From Paramacrobiotus metropolitanus (taxonomy: Eukaryota; Tardigrada; Eutardigrada; Parachela; Macrobiotidae): a stretch of DNA of 25,258 bases. Below the pieces are notes generated by a model. That model was not told where the DNA came from. It saw only the letters and a program-made list of their open reading frames with translations, and did no database searches. Made by a program: the position numbers and the translations under genes. The DNA lies in contig NW_026570634.1 of the NCBI RefSeq assembly GCF_019649055.1, forward strand, positions 1-25,258. Reading direction: 5' to 3'. Positions 7,601 to 14,398 of the stretch are shown piece by piece (position 1 is the first letter of the stretch; the number at the start of each line of letters is the position of its first letter).

Positions 7601-9881
7601 CCGCCGTCGGATTAAATTGGAAGTTTTCCGGAAAATAGAGCCCTTTGCCCTTGGAGTCGAAGAGTGATTTCCACTTTCCTTCGTCATCTTTCCAAAAGAT
7701 TACCAAATAGGCTCGGTCCTCTTCAGCCCTGTGCCTGAGGATACTCATCACTGCCTGTATATTCGCGGCTGTGTCATTCCGCTGGTCCTCTGGCAGGAGA
7801 TTGAGCATTTTATTAAGGTCACTATACGACTTCTGTGTTTGCCATTCAATTTCTTGAGGAGTCGCATTCGTTCCTGCTGTCGGGATCGGCATATAGGTCG
7901 TCGGGTCAATGACAAAACCGTGGACGTATCCCTCATCTCCGTCCGCCATGTGATAGTTGACCTTTAGACATCTGCACACCGTCTCTCTGTATGGCGGGTT
8001 TTCTTCATCTTCTACATCTTCTTCCCATTCTCCTTCTTCTTCCGCCTCGTGCCCCTTCGCACCTGACGCCGGATATGCTCCATGCGAGAGCATATCAATC
8101 TTTTCGCCTTGCGGGTTATAAAGTTGTCTCTCCATCTTGCCCTTCGCATCAATCGTAACCATGATGTTTGCTTTTTCTTTGAACGCGATATCTCGCAGCA
8201 AATCCCTAAGGATTCTCCCTATCATGGTCGGGTTATTCCGTTCTGACTTAGCGAGTTCACCAATCGCTGCTTCTGCGGCATCGCTGGCTTCTCTGCACAT
8301 CAGCTGGTATGCGGCTTGGTCAGCTCCTTCCCCCATTGATGGAATTGGTTGATCAGTGTCTCTATGGACCAGAAATACACTGACTACTCCTTCCGTTTTA
8401 TCTTTAAGCCGGAAAACTCTGGTGTGCGATCTACATTTCGTTTCTCGAGCTGCGCCCCTTCGCGTGCTCGCGCCAGAATGACCTTTAGGTTTTTCTGTCT
8501 GACCGGTGTGACCTTTCAGTTTCTCTTCCTGACCGGTGTGACCTTCCTCCACCGGGAGTTGACCTTTTTCATATTTCAGTTTTGATTGAGTTTCTCTCGC
8601 CGGACTGGCACGTGATGATCCTGAATGCACCACCGATGTCGTGCGAGACCTCAATTCCATGATTTCTCTGTCGAGTTTATCCCTTTCTCTCAACAGTTCT
8701 CTTTCCCTAGTTACTAACGGATCACTCGGAGGCTGAAACGGGTCATTCCTCGTTCTCTTTGCCGTGGGTTTTTCCGTAGTAGGGCTTTCTTCAGCTGGAG
8801 TTTTAACTCCTCTTTCCTGTTCCTCTTCTTTTGGTTCCGGGGGGATAAGGTTCATGAAGATCAGTATCGTCTTTACTGCGCTTGGCCATTCCCTGTTGCG
8901 CAACACTGGATTACTGTTCTTCAGTGTTCTGATTTCAACACCTCTTTCTTTTCTCAACTCTTCCGCCTCATGTTTATCCAATTTCATGTGGAGGTGGGTT
9001 CCCCTGGTTATCTTATAAGTTCTTCGGGCCGTCCTATACTGGTCTTGATTTTCATTAATTTCGTTATGGAGTTGGACGAACTCGCGACATTTTTCGTTGA
9101 ACTCCATTACGGCCTTCTTTTCTTCCTCTGTGAGGGTGACCTTCGGATCCAATATAATATTGTACTGCGGATCCGTTTCTGTGATCGGATCGTAAAATCT
9201 GGGTGCATTTAACACTGCCCACGGAATACTTCCAGTCGATCTTGGCGAGTGGATTCGGACTGGTGTGAGCGACGGGATCTCCATTCTCGTTCCCTGGCCA
9301 CTCGTTGACGCCCTCGGAGTAGATGACTGACCGCCCCTTCGCGGTGTATTTTGTCTGTCTCCCGGGTAACGTTGACCTCTTGACGGTTTCGGTGTCCGAA
9401 ATTGCCCTTGGCCTTGCTGAGGGTTAAATCCCTGCATCTGATTTGGGAATCCCTGCATTTGGTTCGGAAATGGGGCCATTCCGCCATATCCGAACTGACC
9501 TTGCATCGGTTGACCCTGGTTCATCATGGGCATATTTTGGCCGTACATCTGTGGGAATTGCTGGAATGGGAAGTTCTGTCCCATCATTCCTTGGTTCGGC
9601 ATCATCTGATTTGGCATCATTTGATTCGGCATCATCTGGTTTGGCATCATCTGATTCGGCATCATTTGCCCTTGGGGCCCGACCTGCGTGCCGTAAGTCC
9701 CCCACGTGTTCGAACTCATTCCCACGTCGGATTGTTGATACGTAGTAGATGGGTCGTATCCCCCTTCATATGTTCCCTCCGTATTCATTGAATCGTCATA
9801 CAAGTCCGGGTCCTGAATCGTTCCGCTCGTCGATGACGGCGTTCCCGGGTTCCAATAGCTTCTGCCGCCTTGACCTTCCAT
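4614..9881 (-). CDS. ORF3, 1755-residue protein with three tandem repeats and winged-helix-like domains
   Basis: ATG at 9881, 14 bases after the RT-IN stop; ends TAA at 4614. It occupies the env position, but I see no signal peptide or membrane segment. Layout: low-complexity Met/Gln/Pro/Asn N-terminus (residues 1-190) with MPNQ repeats; a charged region; three divergent repeats starting at Cys-Arg residues 483, 636 and 790 (153 and 154 apart), each about 120 residues with a conserved Gly-x-V/L...Gly-Lys/Glu...Leu-(Y/F) pattern; a long Lys/Glu-rich linker with a Cys cluster near residue 975; two winged-helix-like segments (about 6285-6055 and 6000-5790); a Pro/Gln/Ser linker; two more (about 5100-4885 and 4850-4620). 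The last resembles the H1/H5 linker-histone fold: basic helix, a Tyr after helix 2, Ala-Leu-x-x-Leu-Val, Gly-Thr-Leu. DNA or nucleosome binding is inference. Probably made from a spliced or reinitiated RNA. Confidence 0.85.
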   Translation of the reverse strand: MEGQGGRSYWNPGTPSSTSGTIQDPDLYDDSMNTEGTYEGGYDPSTTYQQSDVGMSSNTWGTYGTQVGPQGQMMPNQMMPNQMMPNQMMPNQMMPNQGMMGQNFPFQQFPQMYGQNMPMMNQGQPMQGQFGYGGMAPFPNQMQGFPNQMQGFNPQQGQGQFRTPKPSRGQRYPGDRQNTPRRGGQSSTPRASTSGQGTRMEIPSLTPVRIHSPRSTGSIPWAVLNAPRFYDPITETDPQYNIILDPKVTLTEEEKKAVMEFNEKCREFVQLHNEINENQDQYRTARRTYKITRGTHLHMKLDKHEAEELRKERGVEIRTLKNSNPVLRNREWPSAVKTILIFMNLIPPEPKEEEQERGVKTPAEESPTTEKPTAKRTRNDPFQPPSDPLVTRERELLRERDKLDREIMELRSRTTSVVHSGSSRASPARETQSKLKYEKGQLPVEEGHTGQEEKLKGHTGQTEKPKGHSGASTRRGAARETKCRSHTRVFRLKDKTEGVVSVFLVHRDTDQPIPSMGEGADQAAYQLMCREASDAAEAAIGELAKSERNNPTMIGRILRDLLRDIAFKEKANIMVTIDAKGKMERQLYNPQGEKIDMLSHGAYPASGAKGHEAEEEGEWEEDVEDEENPPYRETVCRCLKVNYHMADGDEGYVHGFVIDPTTYMPIPTAGTNATPQEIEWQTQKSYSDLNKMLNLLPEDQRNDTAANIQAVMSILRHRAEEDRAYLVIFWKDDEGKWKSLFDSKGKGLYFPENFQFNPTAEEHIKYYSGEPPAQAEAMETQEEIDRGSPCRRIDYKFMNQEGREGILRIEVVDPQTGQMVSNAGFTPEEEEEETSKLMQEVEQVLQVLPQEEEREEFEAITEVLVNVMMPRARQDGAYMRLTHIDPFHGEVYKQLYTSRGETLTRLSGAKKVKKPAEKGQPEQIKAEEKGHQEKKETKGQRTKDRSREREVKKEEQLTPVRSAERVKAIITGEVPPHSCADPKCERCRKEAKEKKEEKEKKAEKEKKMKPPKSTAREGSAGNTFVKQPKLLGVMTKKREKPESDSEPEQLSIDAKASSSQAETEDETDKGHSRKVMADAMTMQPVYASTMKERKDKADKEKKRRDTSVESAKSEISIASSKSSSKQTKKGQKDTRKSDPSLADYMDAQKKPKVTAKNSLIGRVDAADILNWKPVEGDSELDYTDDEYDDRFFVCEMNDEITIEEIDEILIGATADWGKATRSVTSKFRKDVKNYCAETNKRLPESKYNAVLEYARSTGKVLQKHPKYGNKAKLYITGNNNERKLATANADIRERIERAIIGMCSPMGTTKHRMAQFINGVWSKEKGNASDIERSLGRPLKQMVEEKKLHTTNPHKGVTIRYSSINAVPEELREYKTEETSEDTTKIVDPRLDAERPILSQIKLDSGQPATSSKKAKEGQEEEAMVVEEKVIEEKETETVEKGIPTLHAPKSAEEAIALVGPPKPMSVPEALAAVRSQRASGGSSSVTDVQKIHRATTPLTPLRVAHEKATQGKEDAKGQAAQDTTKGHQTSASGEQGHPSSSQGNPAPSSVPQPPKEVPHQAQPSPKVEKEQPFELLEEDIVDGKPSYMIGDDLSQTNVPWMMICAAIGAVPSREMDKTEIAKAVSDAGITRTQVNKIMKRAYKEGKIGVKYTNTNMPIHYIPPVEDQRKQRPKPGPQAWKDALTKDALQNIGGTNGVTQEDVSNYMAVQYDSGQENMNGDRFKIQNALDSLVKDGTLRTWKRNGIDRYDWIAKA
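9590..9665 (-). repeat. MPNQ-coding 15-bp tandem repeat in the ORF3 N-terminus
   Basis: About five units of a 15-base word (plus strand CATCTGATTTGGCAT-like) encode Met-Met-Pro-Asn-Gln. Units differ mainly at silent T/C positions. Confidence 0.9.
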
Positions 9882-9895
9882 TCTTCAGCTTATCG

Positions 9896-12800
9896 CTAAA
9901 CAACCCTACTACGACAACGAAAATGACTCCGATTAGCAGGTTTATTTCTGATGACCTTTACGCCGTCCCAACTTCCAGTCATAATATCATAAACTCCTAT
10001 AAGCCTGATTTTCGGGTTTATTTGTTTTCGTCCTTTAGTTATCCGATCAAGTAATGCTTTGTCGGTTTCGTCTTCATCTTGGACTTCCCCTCTCAGAATT
10101 TGTTCTGGAGTCGGCTTCGGAGTTTTCTTTAGTTTCTTGACCTTTCGCTTTTCAATCTCGTTTGCGATCCGTTGGCCAAGTTGGTTGGCTTGTTCTTTGA
10201 CGGCTTTTATCTGTTCCGCTCTTGAAAGGTCATTCTTGCCGTTGGTGGCAGAGCGTGGTTCGAAAGTATCTTTAGGAGCATGCTCTGCTACTTGAGAGCG
10301 TGGTTCGAAAGTAAGCTTTGAATTAGGCGCCACTTGAGATCCATGCTCTGCGCTTAAAAGATTATCGCTTACATTAGTAGCGGAGCATGGTTCGAAAGTA
10401 TCTCGAGAATTACGCTCTGCAATTTCCTGAGCAGACTCATCCATTTCCTCTGCTTCAAGATTTCCTGCGTCTTGATTCAACTTCATTGTCACTGGTGTTT
10501 CGAAATCTTTGTTCTCTTTCTTCTTTCTTCCTCTCTTTTTCTTAACTGGCTCTTCCGCCTCTTTTGGCTCTTCTGCCTCTTTTGGCTCTTCTGCCTCTTT
10601 TGGTACAGAGCGTGGTTCGGAAGTATGACGACTACGTCTTTGAGCTTGAGGATCGAGCTCGCTTTCATGACCTTTCTCAGTTATTTCCGACGCTGCCCTT
10701 TCAGCTTGACCTTTCTGAACCGGTAACGGTGGATGCCACGGTTTCAGACGATCCACCGAAACGACTCGTAAATCCGGTTCCTTCACCGCATCTTGCTCGA
10801 TGACTTCGACTTCGTTCGGTCTCGGAAAACTGAGGATCTTCCATACTTTTTCGTATTTATTCTTGAAGTCGGATTGATTTTCCTTGTTTCCTTGCTTTGT
10901 ATCTTTCGGGAGTCTAATCAAGACTCGATCTCCGACTTTGAATTGCGGCTCTGACTTCTTCTTGTTGTAGATTTCCGCGTGCTTTTCGTAAGCATCTTTG
11001 ATGTTGCACTTCGCCACTTCTTCTGAAAAGGTCAAATTCCTTTTCATTGTTTCGACCCATTCGTCTGGTGCACCATAATCGTCGGGAACGTTCGTCTTCG
11101 TCACTACGTCTTCTGGCATGGTCATTTCTCTCCCGTGAAGCATGTAGTACGCTGAGTATCCCGTCGTTGCATGTACTGCACGGTTCATTGCCGATATGAC
11201 GTAGGGAAGATACTTGTTGAACTTCCTCTCATTTCCCGCTTTCAGGTATTGCGACAATCCATCGCTGATGGTCTGCATCTGTCTTTCAACTTGTCCTTGA
11301 CCTTCAGGATGGTATGCTGTTCCAAACGTGTGTTTGATTTTGAACACGTTGGTGACCTTTTTCAGTACTTCTGCGGTGAAATGTCTTCCGCGATCCGTGT
11401 GGAGGATATGGGGCGCTCCGTGCACCAAGATTACGTGCTTCACAAAGACTTTTGCGAATTCTTTTGCGGTAGCTGTTTTCATTGGCTCCGCTATGACATA
11501 CTTCGTCAGCTGGTCGATGAATACCGCAATATACTTGTATCCTCTTTTCTTCGTTGGGAGCAATGGTCCCTTCAAGTCCGCATAGACTCTGAAGAATGGA
11601 TGACCGACTTTTATCTCTTGGAGCTTTCCAGGTGGACATTTCCTTGGCGTCTTTATGAACTGGCATCCTTGGCAAGCGAGGATGTAGTTCTTCACATCCG
11701 TGCTCATACGGTCCCAGTAGTATCTGAGCCGGATCGCAGCCAACGTCTTTTCGAAACCAAGGTGACCTGCTGCTTTTTCATCATGCAATGCATGGATGAT
11801 AGCCCTTCTCATTTGCAGCGGTACAACGTATGTCCTTTCAAGTCTTCCTTTCTGGTCTTTGACGCGATACAGTATGCCATTCCATAACTGATAATGCGTC
11901 TCGAACTTTGACCTTTTATCTGCATCTTGCAGGTGCTCCAATTCATCGATGATCATTGCTAAGTGCGGATCTTTAAGCTGCTTGTTCCGCAACTGCAAAT
12001 TCGTATCATCTTCTTCTTCTTCGTCTCCTTGGAGATTAACGATGCGGACTACTGCAGTGCTGAGTTCATTCCAGTCTTTGATGACCTTGCATCTCGGAAG
12101 AGGCTTGTGACCTTTCTCAATACTCTTCGTGAATCTCAGCAACCTGATGGGACACTCTTCCGGAATGTATTCGGAGAGAATTTCTGCTTCGCGGAGGTCA
12201 TTCTGGTCTACCCTTTTCTGACCATCTTTCGTGACCTTTCTGTCTCTTCGTTTTGAAGCTTCCTTTATCACTCTGTTGACCTTTATCTTGGTAGCAGAGC
12301 GGGGTTCGAAAGTAACGCGACGACTACGCTCTGCTTCATTGATACTTGAGCGTGCATCGTTATTTCCTATTTCTTCCGATATAACCCTTCTCATATCGGC
12401 TTTTAGCCTTTCTTCCCTTGCTTCGGCTAATTGTACGAAGAGTTGCCAAACTTCAATCGGAGGTTCTTCTCTGTTGAGCTCTTTCTTGTAATCTTCGAAG
12501 TTTGGGATTTCATCATACTCTTCTTCATTGCAAGTTGGGCCTTCAATTGGCGCTCTTGAAAGGGCATCTGCGTTGTCGCAGTATTTGCCCGGCTTGTATT
12601 CGATCTTGAATCGGTGACCTTGAAGTGCCAATGCCCATCTTGTCAATCGGGGATTCATGCATGACTTGTTGGACTCCGACCTTAAGAGATTCGTTAATGC
12701 TTTATGGTCCGTTCTCACTGTGAATTCGGAGTAGTCGATGTACGACTTGAACTTTCTGACGGCGAAAACTACCGCCAGGCATTCCCATTCCGTTACTCCG

Positions 12801-14398
12801 TAATTCTTTTCTGCTCCGTGCAAAACGCGACTTGCGTATGCAATGGGATGTCCGTCTTGGGACAGAATCGCACCTAGCCCTTCCTTCGATGCGTCGCACT
12901 CGATCACTGTCGGCTTTGTTGGATCAAACTTCCTCAGCACTGGATCCTTGCACAATGCATTTTTAAGGTCATTGAATTCTTGGTCATGGGCTGCTGACCA
13001 ATCTCTTTTGATGTTCTTGTCGTGTCTTAACAATTCATAGAGATGCGCCGTCTTTTGCGCGTATCCAAGGATGAACTTTCTGTAATAATTCGCTAATCCT
13101 AGGAATGACCTCAACTGCCGTTCAGTTGTCGGTTTCTTTTGGCCGTTAACTGCCATGACCTTTTCGGGATCCATTCTGATACCATTCTCGCTGAGGATAT
13201 GCCCCAGGAATCCCATTTCGCGCATGCCAAATTCGCATTTCGTTGGCTTGATTGTGAAGCCTGCGTCGACCAAACTTTGAAGGACATTCCTTAAGTTCTG
13301 CATGAAGATCTCCCAGGTCTTCCCTGCGAAGATCACGTCATCAATGTAGCCGAAAACGCAGCCCATTCGCTTTGCGTTCGACAAGACTTTATCCATGCAA
13401 AGTTGAAAGGTCGCAGGTCCATTGCAGACTCCAAAAGGCATTCTTTTGAAGCGGAACATTCCGTCCTGCGTGACGAAGGTCGTCTTGTCTTTCGAGGCTG
13501 GATCCATTGGGATCTGCCAAAAGCCACTTTGTAAATCCATCTTGCCGTAATACTTGTTTCCCGCGCATGCGTCAAGCAGTTCATCCGGGTTCGGCAGTGG
13601 ATAGTTGTTCTTTTTCGTCAACTTGTTCAGCTGGATGTAATTGACGCAGAATCTTGTTCCCATAGTTCCATCACCATTTTTCTTCGCGGCCAGTACGACC
13701 GGAAAACTCCATTCTGCATCGGATGGTTCAATGACATCTTGCTGTAACATCTCTTCGATGTGCTTTGTGATGAATTCGCGACCTTTCCAGCTTGTTCTTG
13801 CCGGGTTGCATTTAATCGGTTTTGCGTCGGCTGTGTCAATAGTGTGCGTTACTCCTTTGACATCGCCGTACGGTTGCTTTGACGTTGGGAGGACTTTCCA
13901 GAATTCCCAAAATGCGTTTCTCACATCATTCTTTTGTTCTTCGGTTAGGTCTGGTCCTAACTTTAATCTTTCAATGATGTCGTTCAATTCTTCTTTCGTC
14001 TTTGCGTCCACTTCGGGATCTTCAAGGATGTTTTTCACGACGGTAGCCGAGTTGACCTTTACATTCTCTAGGTGTTCGTAATGTTCTACGTAACCGAGAA
14101 ATTGGCCCTTCCTTACGGTCTTTCGGCTTTTGCTCCGATTTTCGATAACGATTTCAAATCGCGTGCCGTTATGGTCCGTGACTCCCGTTCTCGGTCGGAC
14201 TTCGTTATCTTTTTGGGGCGTTGCCGTGTACATCAGCTTCTGATTCCGCGGTACGTGAGCTCCCATCTTGACCTTTACACGCGTGCCAAGTTTGGTCTTA
14301 ACTTGACCCGCTGGTCGCTGTAAACTTTGATTGCTCCTTCTGGGATTCTTGCTCTCTGCACTTTGATCCTTCGAACAATGATCTCTTTCTCTTGTTCT
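9896..14398 (-). CDS. pol: Reverse transcriptase - RNase H - integrase polyprotein
   Basis: The frame opens at 14398 and overlaps the end of the protease ORF by about 124 bases. The first ATG is at 14266, eight bases after the protease TAA, but the sequence before it already looks like the usual pre-RT region, so entry by a -1 shift is as likely as restart. Numbering from that ATG: RT about 150-340 with Met-Asp-Leu-Gln-Ser-Gly (D244) and YIDD (307-310); RNase H 455-570 with D458, E495, D520 and D567; integrase zinc finger H828, H835, C865, C868; integrase core D897, D958, E994, exactly DD35E; a C-terminal SH3-like part ending near 1120. About 330 disordered residues follow; no chromodomain seen. 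The enzymes copy RNA to DNA and insert it. All catalytic residues are present. Confidence 0.95.
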   Translation of the reverse strand, partial: RTRERDHCSKDQSAESKNPRRSNQSLQRPAGQVKTKLGTRVKVKMGAHVPRNQKLMYTATPQKDNEVRPRTGVTDHNGTRFEIVIENRSKSRKTVRKGQFLGYVEHYEHLENVKVNSATVVKNILEDPEVDAKTKEELNDIIERLKLGPDLTEEQKNDVRNAFWEFWKVLPTSKQPYGDVKGVTHTIDTADAKPIKCNPARTSWKGREFITKHIEEMLQQDVIEPSDAEWSFPVVLAAKKNGDGTMGTRFCVNYIQLNKLTKKNNYPLPNPDELLDACAGNKYYGKMDLQSGFWQIPMDPASKDKTTFVTQDGMFRFKRMPFGVCNGPATFQLCMDKVLSNAKRMGCVFGYIDDVIFAGKTWEIFMQNLRNVLQSLVDAGFTIKPTKCEFGMREMGFLGHILSENGIRMDPEKVMAVNGQKKPTTERQLRSFLGLANYYRKFILGYAQKTAHLYELLRHDKNIKRDWSAAHDQEFNDLKNALCKDPVLRKFDPTKPTVIECDASKEGLGAILSQDGHPIAYASRVLHGAEKNYGVTEWECLAVVFAVRKFKSYIDYSEFTVRTDHKALTNLLRSESNKSCMNPRLTRWALALQGHRFKIEYKPGKYCDNADALSRAPIEGPTCNEEEYDEIPNFEDYKKELNREEPPIEVWQLFVQLAEAREERLKADMRRVISEEIGNNDARSSINEAERSRRVTFEPRSATKIKVNRVIKEASKRRDRKVTKDGQKRVDQNDLREAEILSEYIPEECPIRLLRFTKSIEKGHKPLPRCKVIKDWNELSTAVVRIVNLQGDEEEEDDTNLQLRNKQLKDPHLAMIIDELEHLQDADKRSKFETHYQLWNGILYRVKDQKGRLERTYVVPLQMRRAIIHALHDEKAAGHLGFEKTLAAIRLRYYWDRMSTDVKNYILACQGCQFIKTPRKCPPGKLQEIKVGHPFFRVYADLKGPLLPTKKRGYKYIAVFIDQLTKYVIAEPMKTATAKEFAKVFVKHVILVHGAPHILHTDRGRHFTAEVLKKVTNVFKIKHTFGTAYHPEGQGQVERQMQTISDGLSQYLKAGNERKFNKYLPYVISAMNRAVHATTGYSAYYMLHGREMTMPEDVVTKTNVPDDYGAPDEWVETMKRNLTFSEEVAKCNIKDAYEKHAEIYNKKKSEPQFKVGDRVLIRLPKDTKQGNKENQSDFKNKYEKVWKILSFPRPNEVEVIEQDAVKEPDLRVVSVDRLKPWHPPLPVQKGQAERAASEITEKGHESELDPQAQRRSRHTSEPRSVPKEAEEPKEAEEPKEAEEPVKKKRGRKKKENKDFETPVTMKLNQDAGNLEAEEMDESAQEIAERNSRDTFEPCSATNVSDNLLSAEHGSQVAPNSKLTFEPRSQVAEHAPKDTFEPRSATNGKNDLSRAEQIKAVKEQANQLGQRIANEIEKRKVKKLKKTPKPTPEQILRGEVQDEDETDKALLDRITKGRKQINPKIRLIGVYDIMTGSWDGVKVIRNKPANRSHFRCRSRVV
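10248..10348. repeat. Two adjacent GTGGTTCGAAAGTA repeats with longer loops
   Basis: 10248-10288: GCAGAGC and GCTCTGC arms around GTGGTTCGAAAGTA. 10296-10348: GAGCGTGG pairs (with a G-T) with CCATGCTC over a loop of about 37 bases. A degenerate relative is at about 10604-10640. All encode Thr-(Phe/Ser)-Glu-Pro-Arg-Ser words in the RT-IN C-terminal tail. Confidence 0.75.
10380..10420. repeat. 14/13/14 hairpin repeat
   Basis: Arm GCGGAGCATGGTTC, loop GAAAGTATCTCGA, arm GAATTACGCTCTGC. Encodes Asp-Thr-Phe-Glu-Pro-Cys-Ser-Ala in the RT-IN tail. Confidence 0.85.
12294..12334. repeat. 14/13/14 hairpin repeat, tRNA-3'-end-like copy
   Basis: Arm GCAGAGCGGGGTTC, loop GAAAGTAACGCGA, arm CGACTACGCTCTGC, with the outer eight pairs perfect. 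On the plus strand it is preceded by TGGTA, so TGGTAGCAGAGCG resembles the element's own PBS in the opposite orientation. Encodes Val-Thr-Phe-Glu-Pro-Arg-Ser-Ala in the RT-IN ORF. Confidence 0.85.

Noticed and set aside
4614-9881. ORF3 as an envelope gene, suggested by its position
   Set aside because: No signal peptide, no membrane segment, no cysteine-rich ectodomain; long charged, disordered and winged-helix-like sequence instead.
9896-14398. Chromodomain at the integrase C-terminus
   Set aside because: After the SH3-like part the tail is acidic, repeat-rich and disordered; no chromodomain aromatic-cage pattern is seen.
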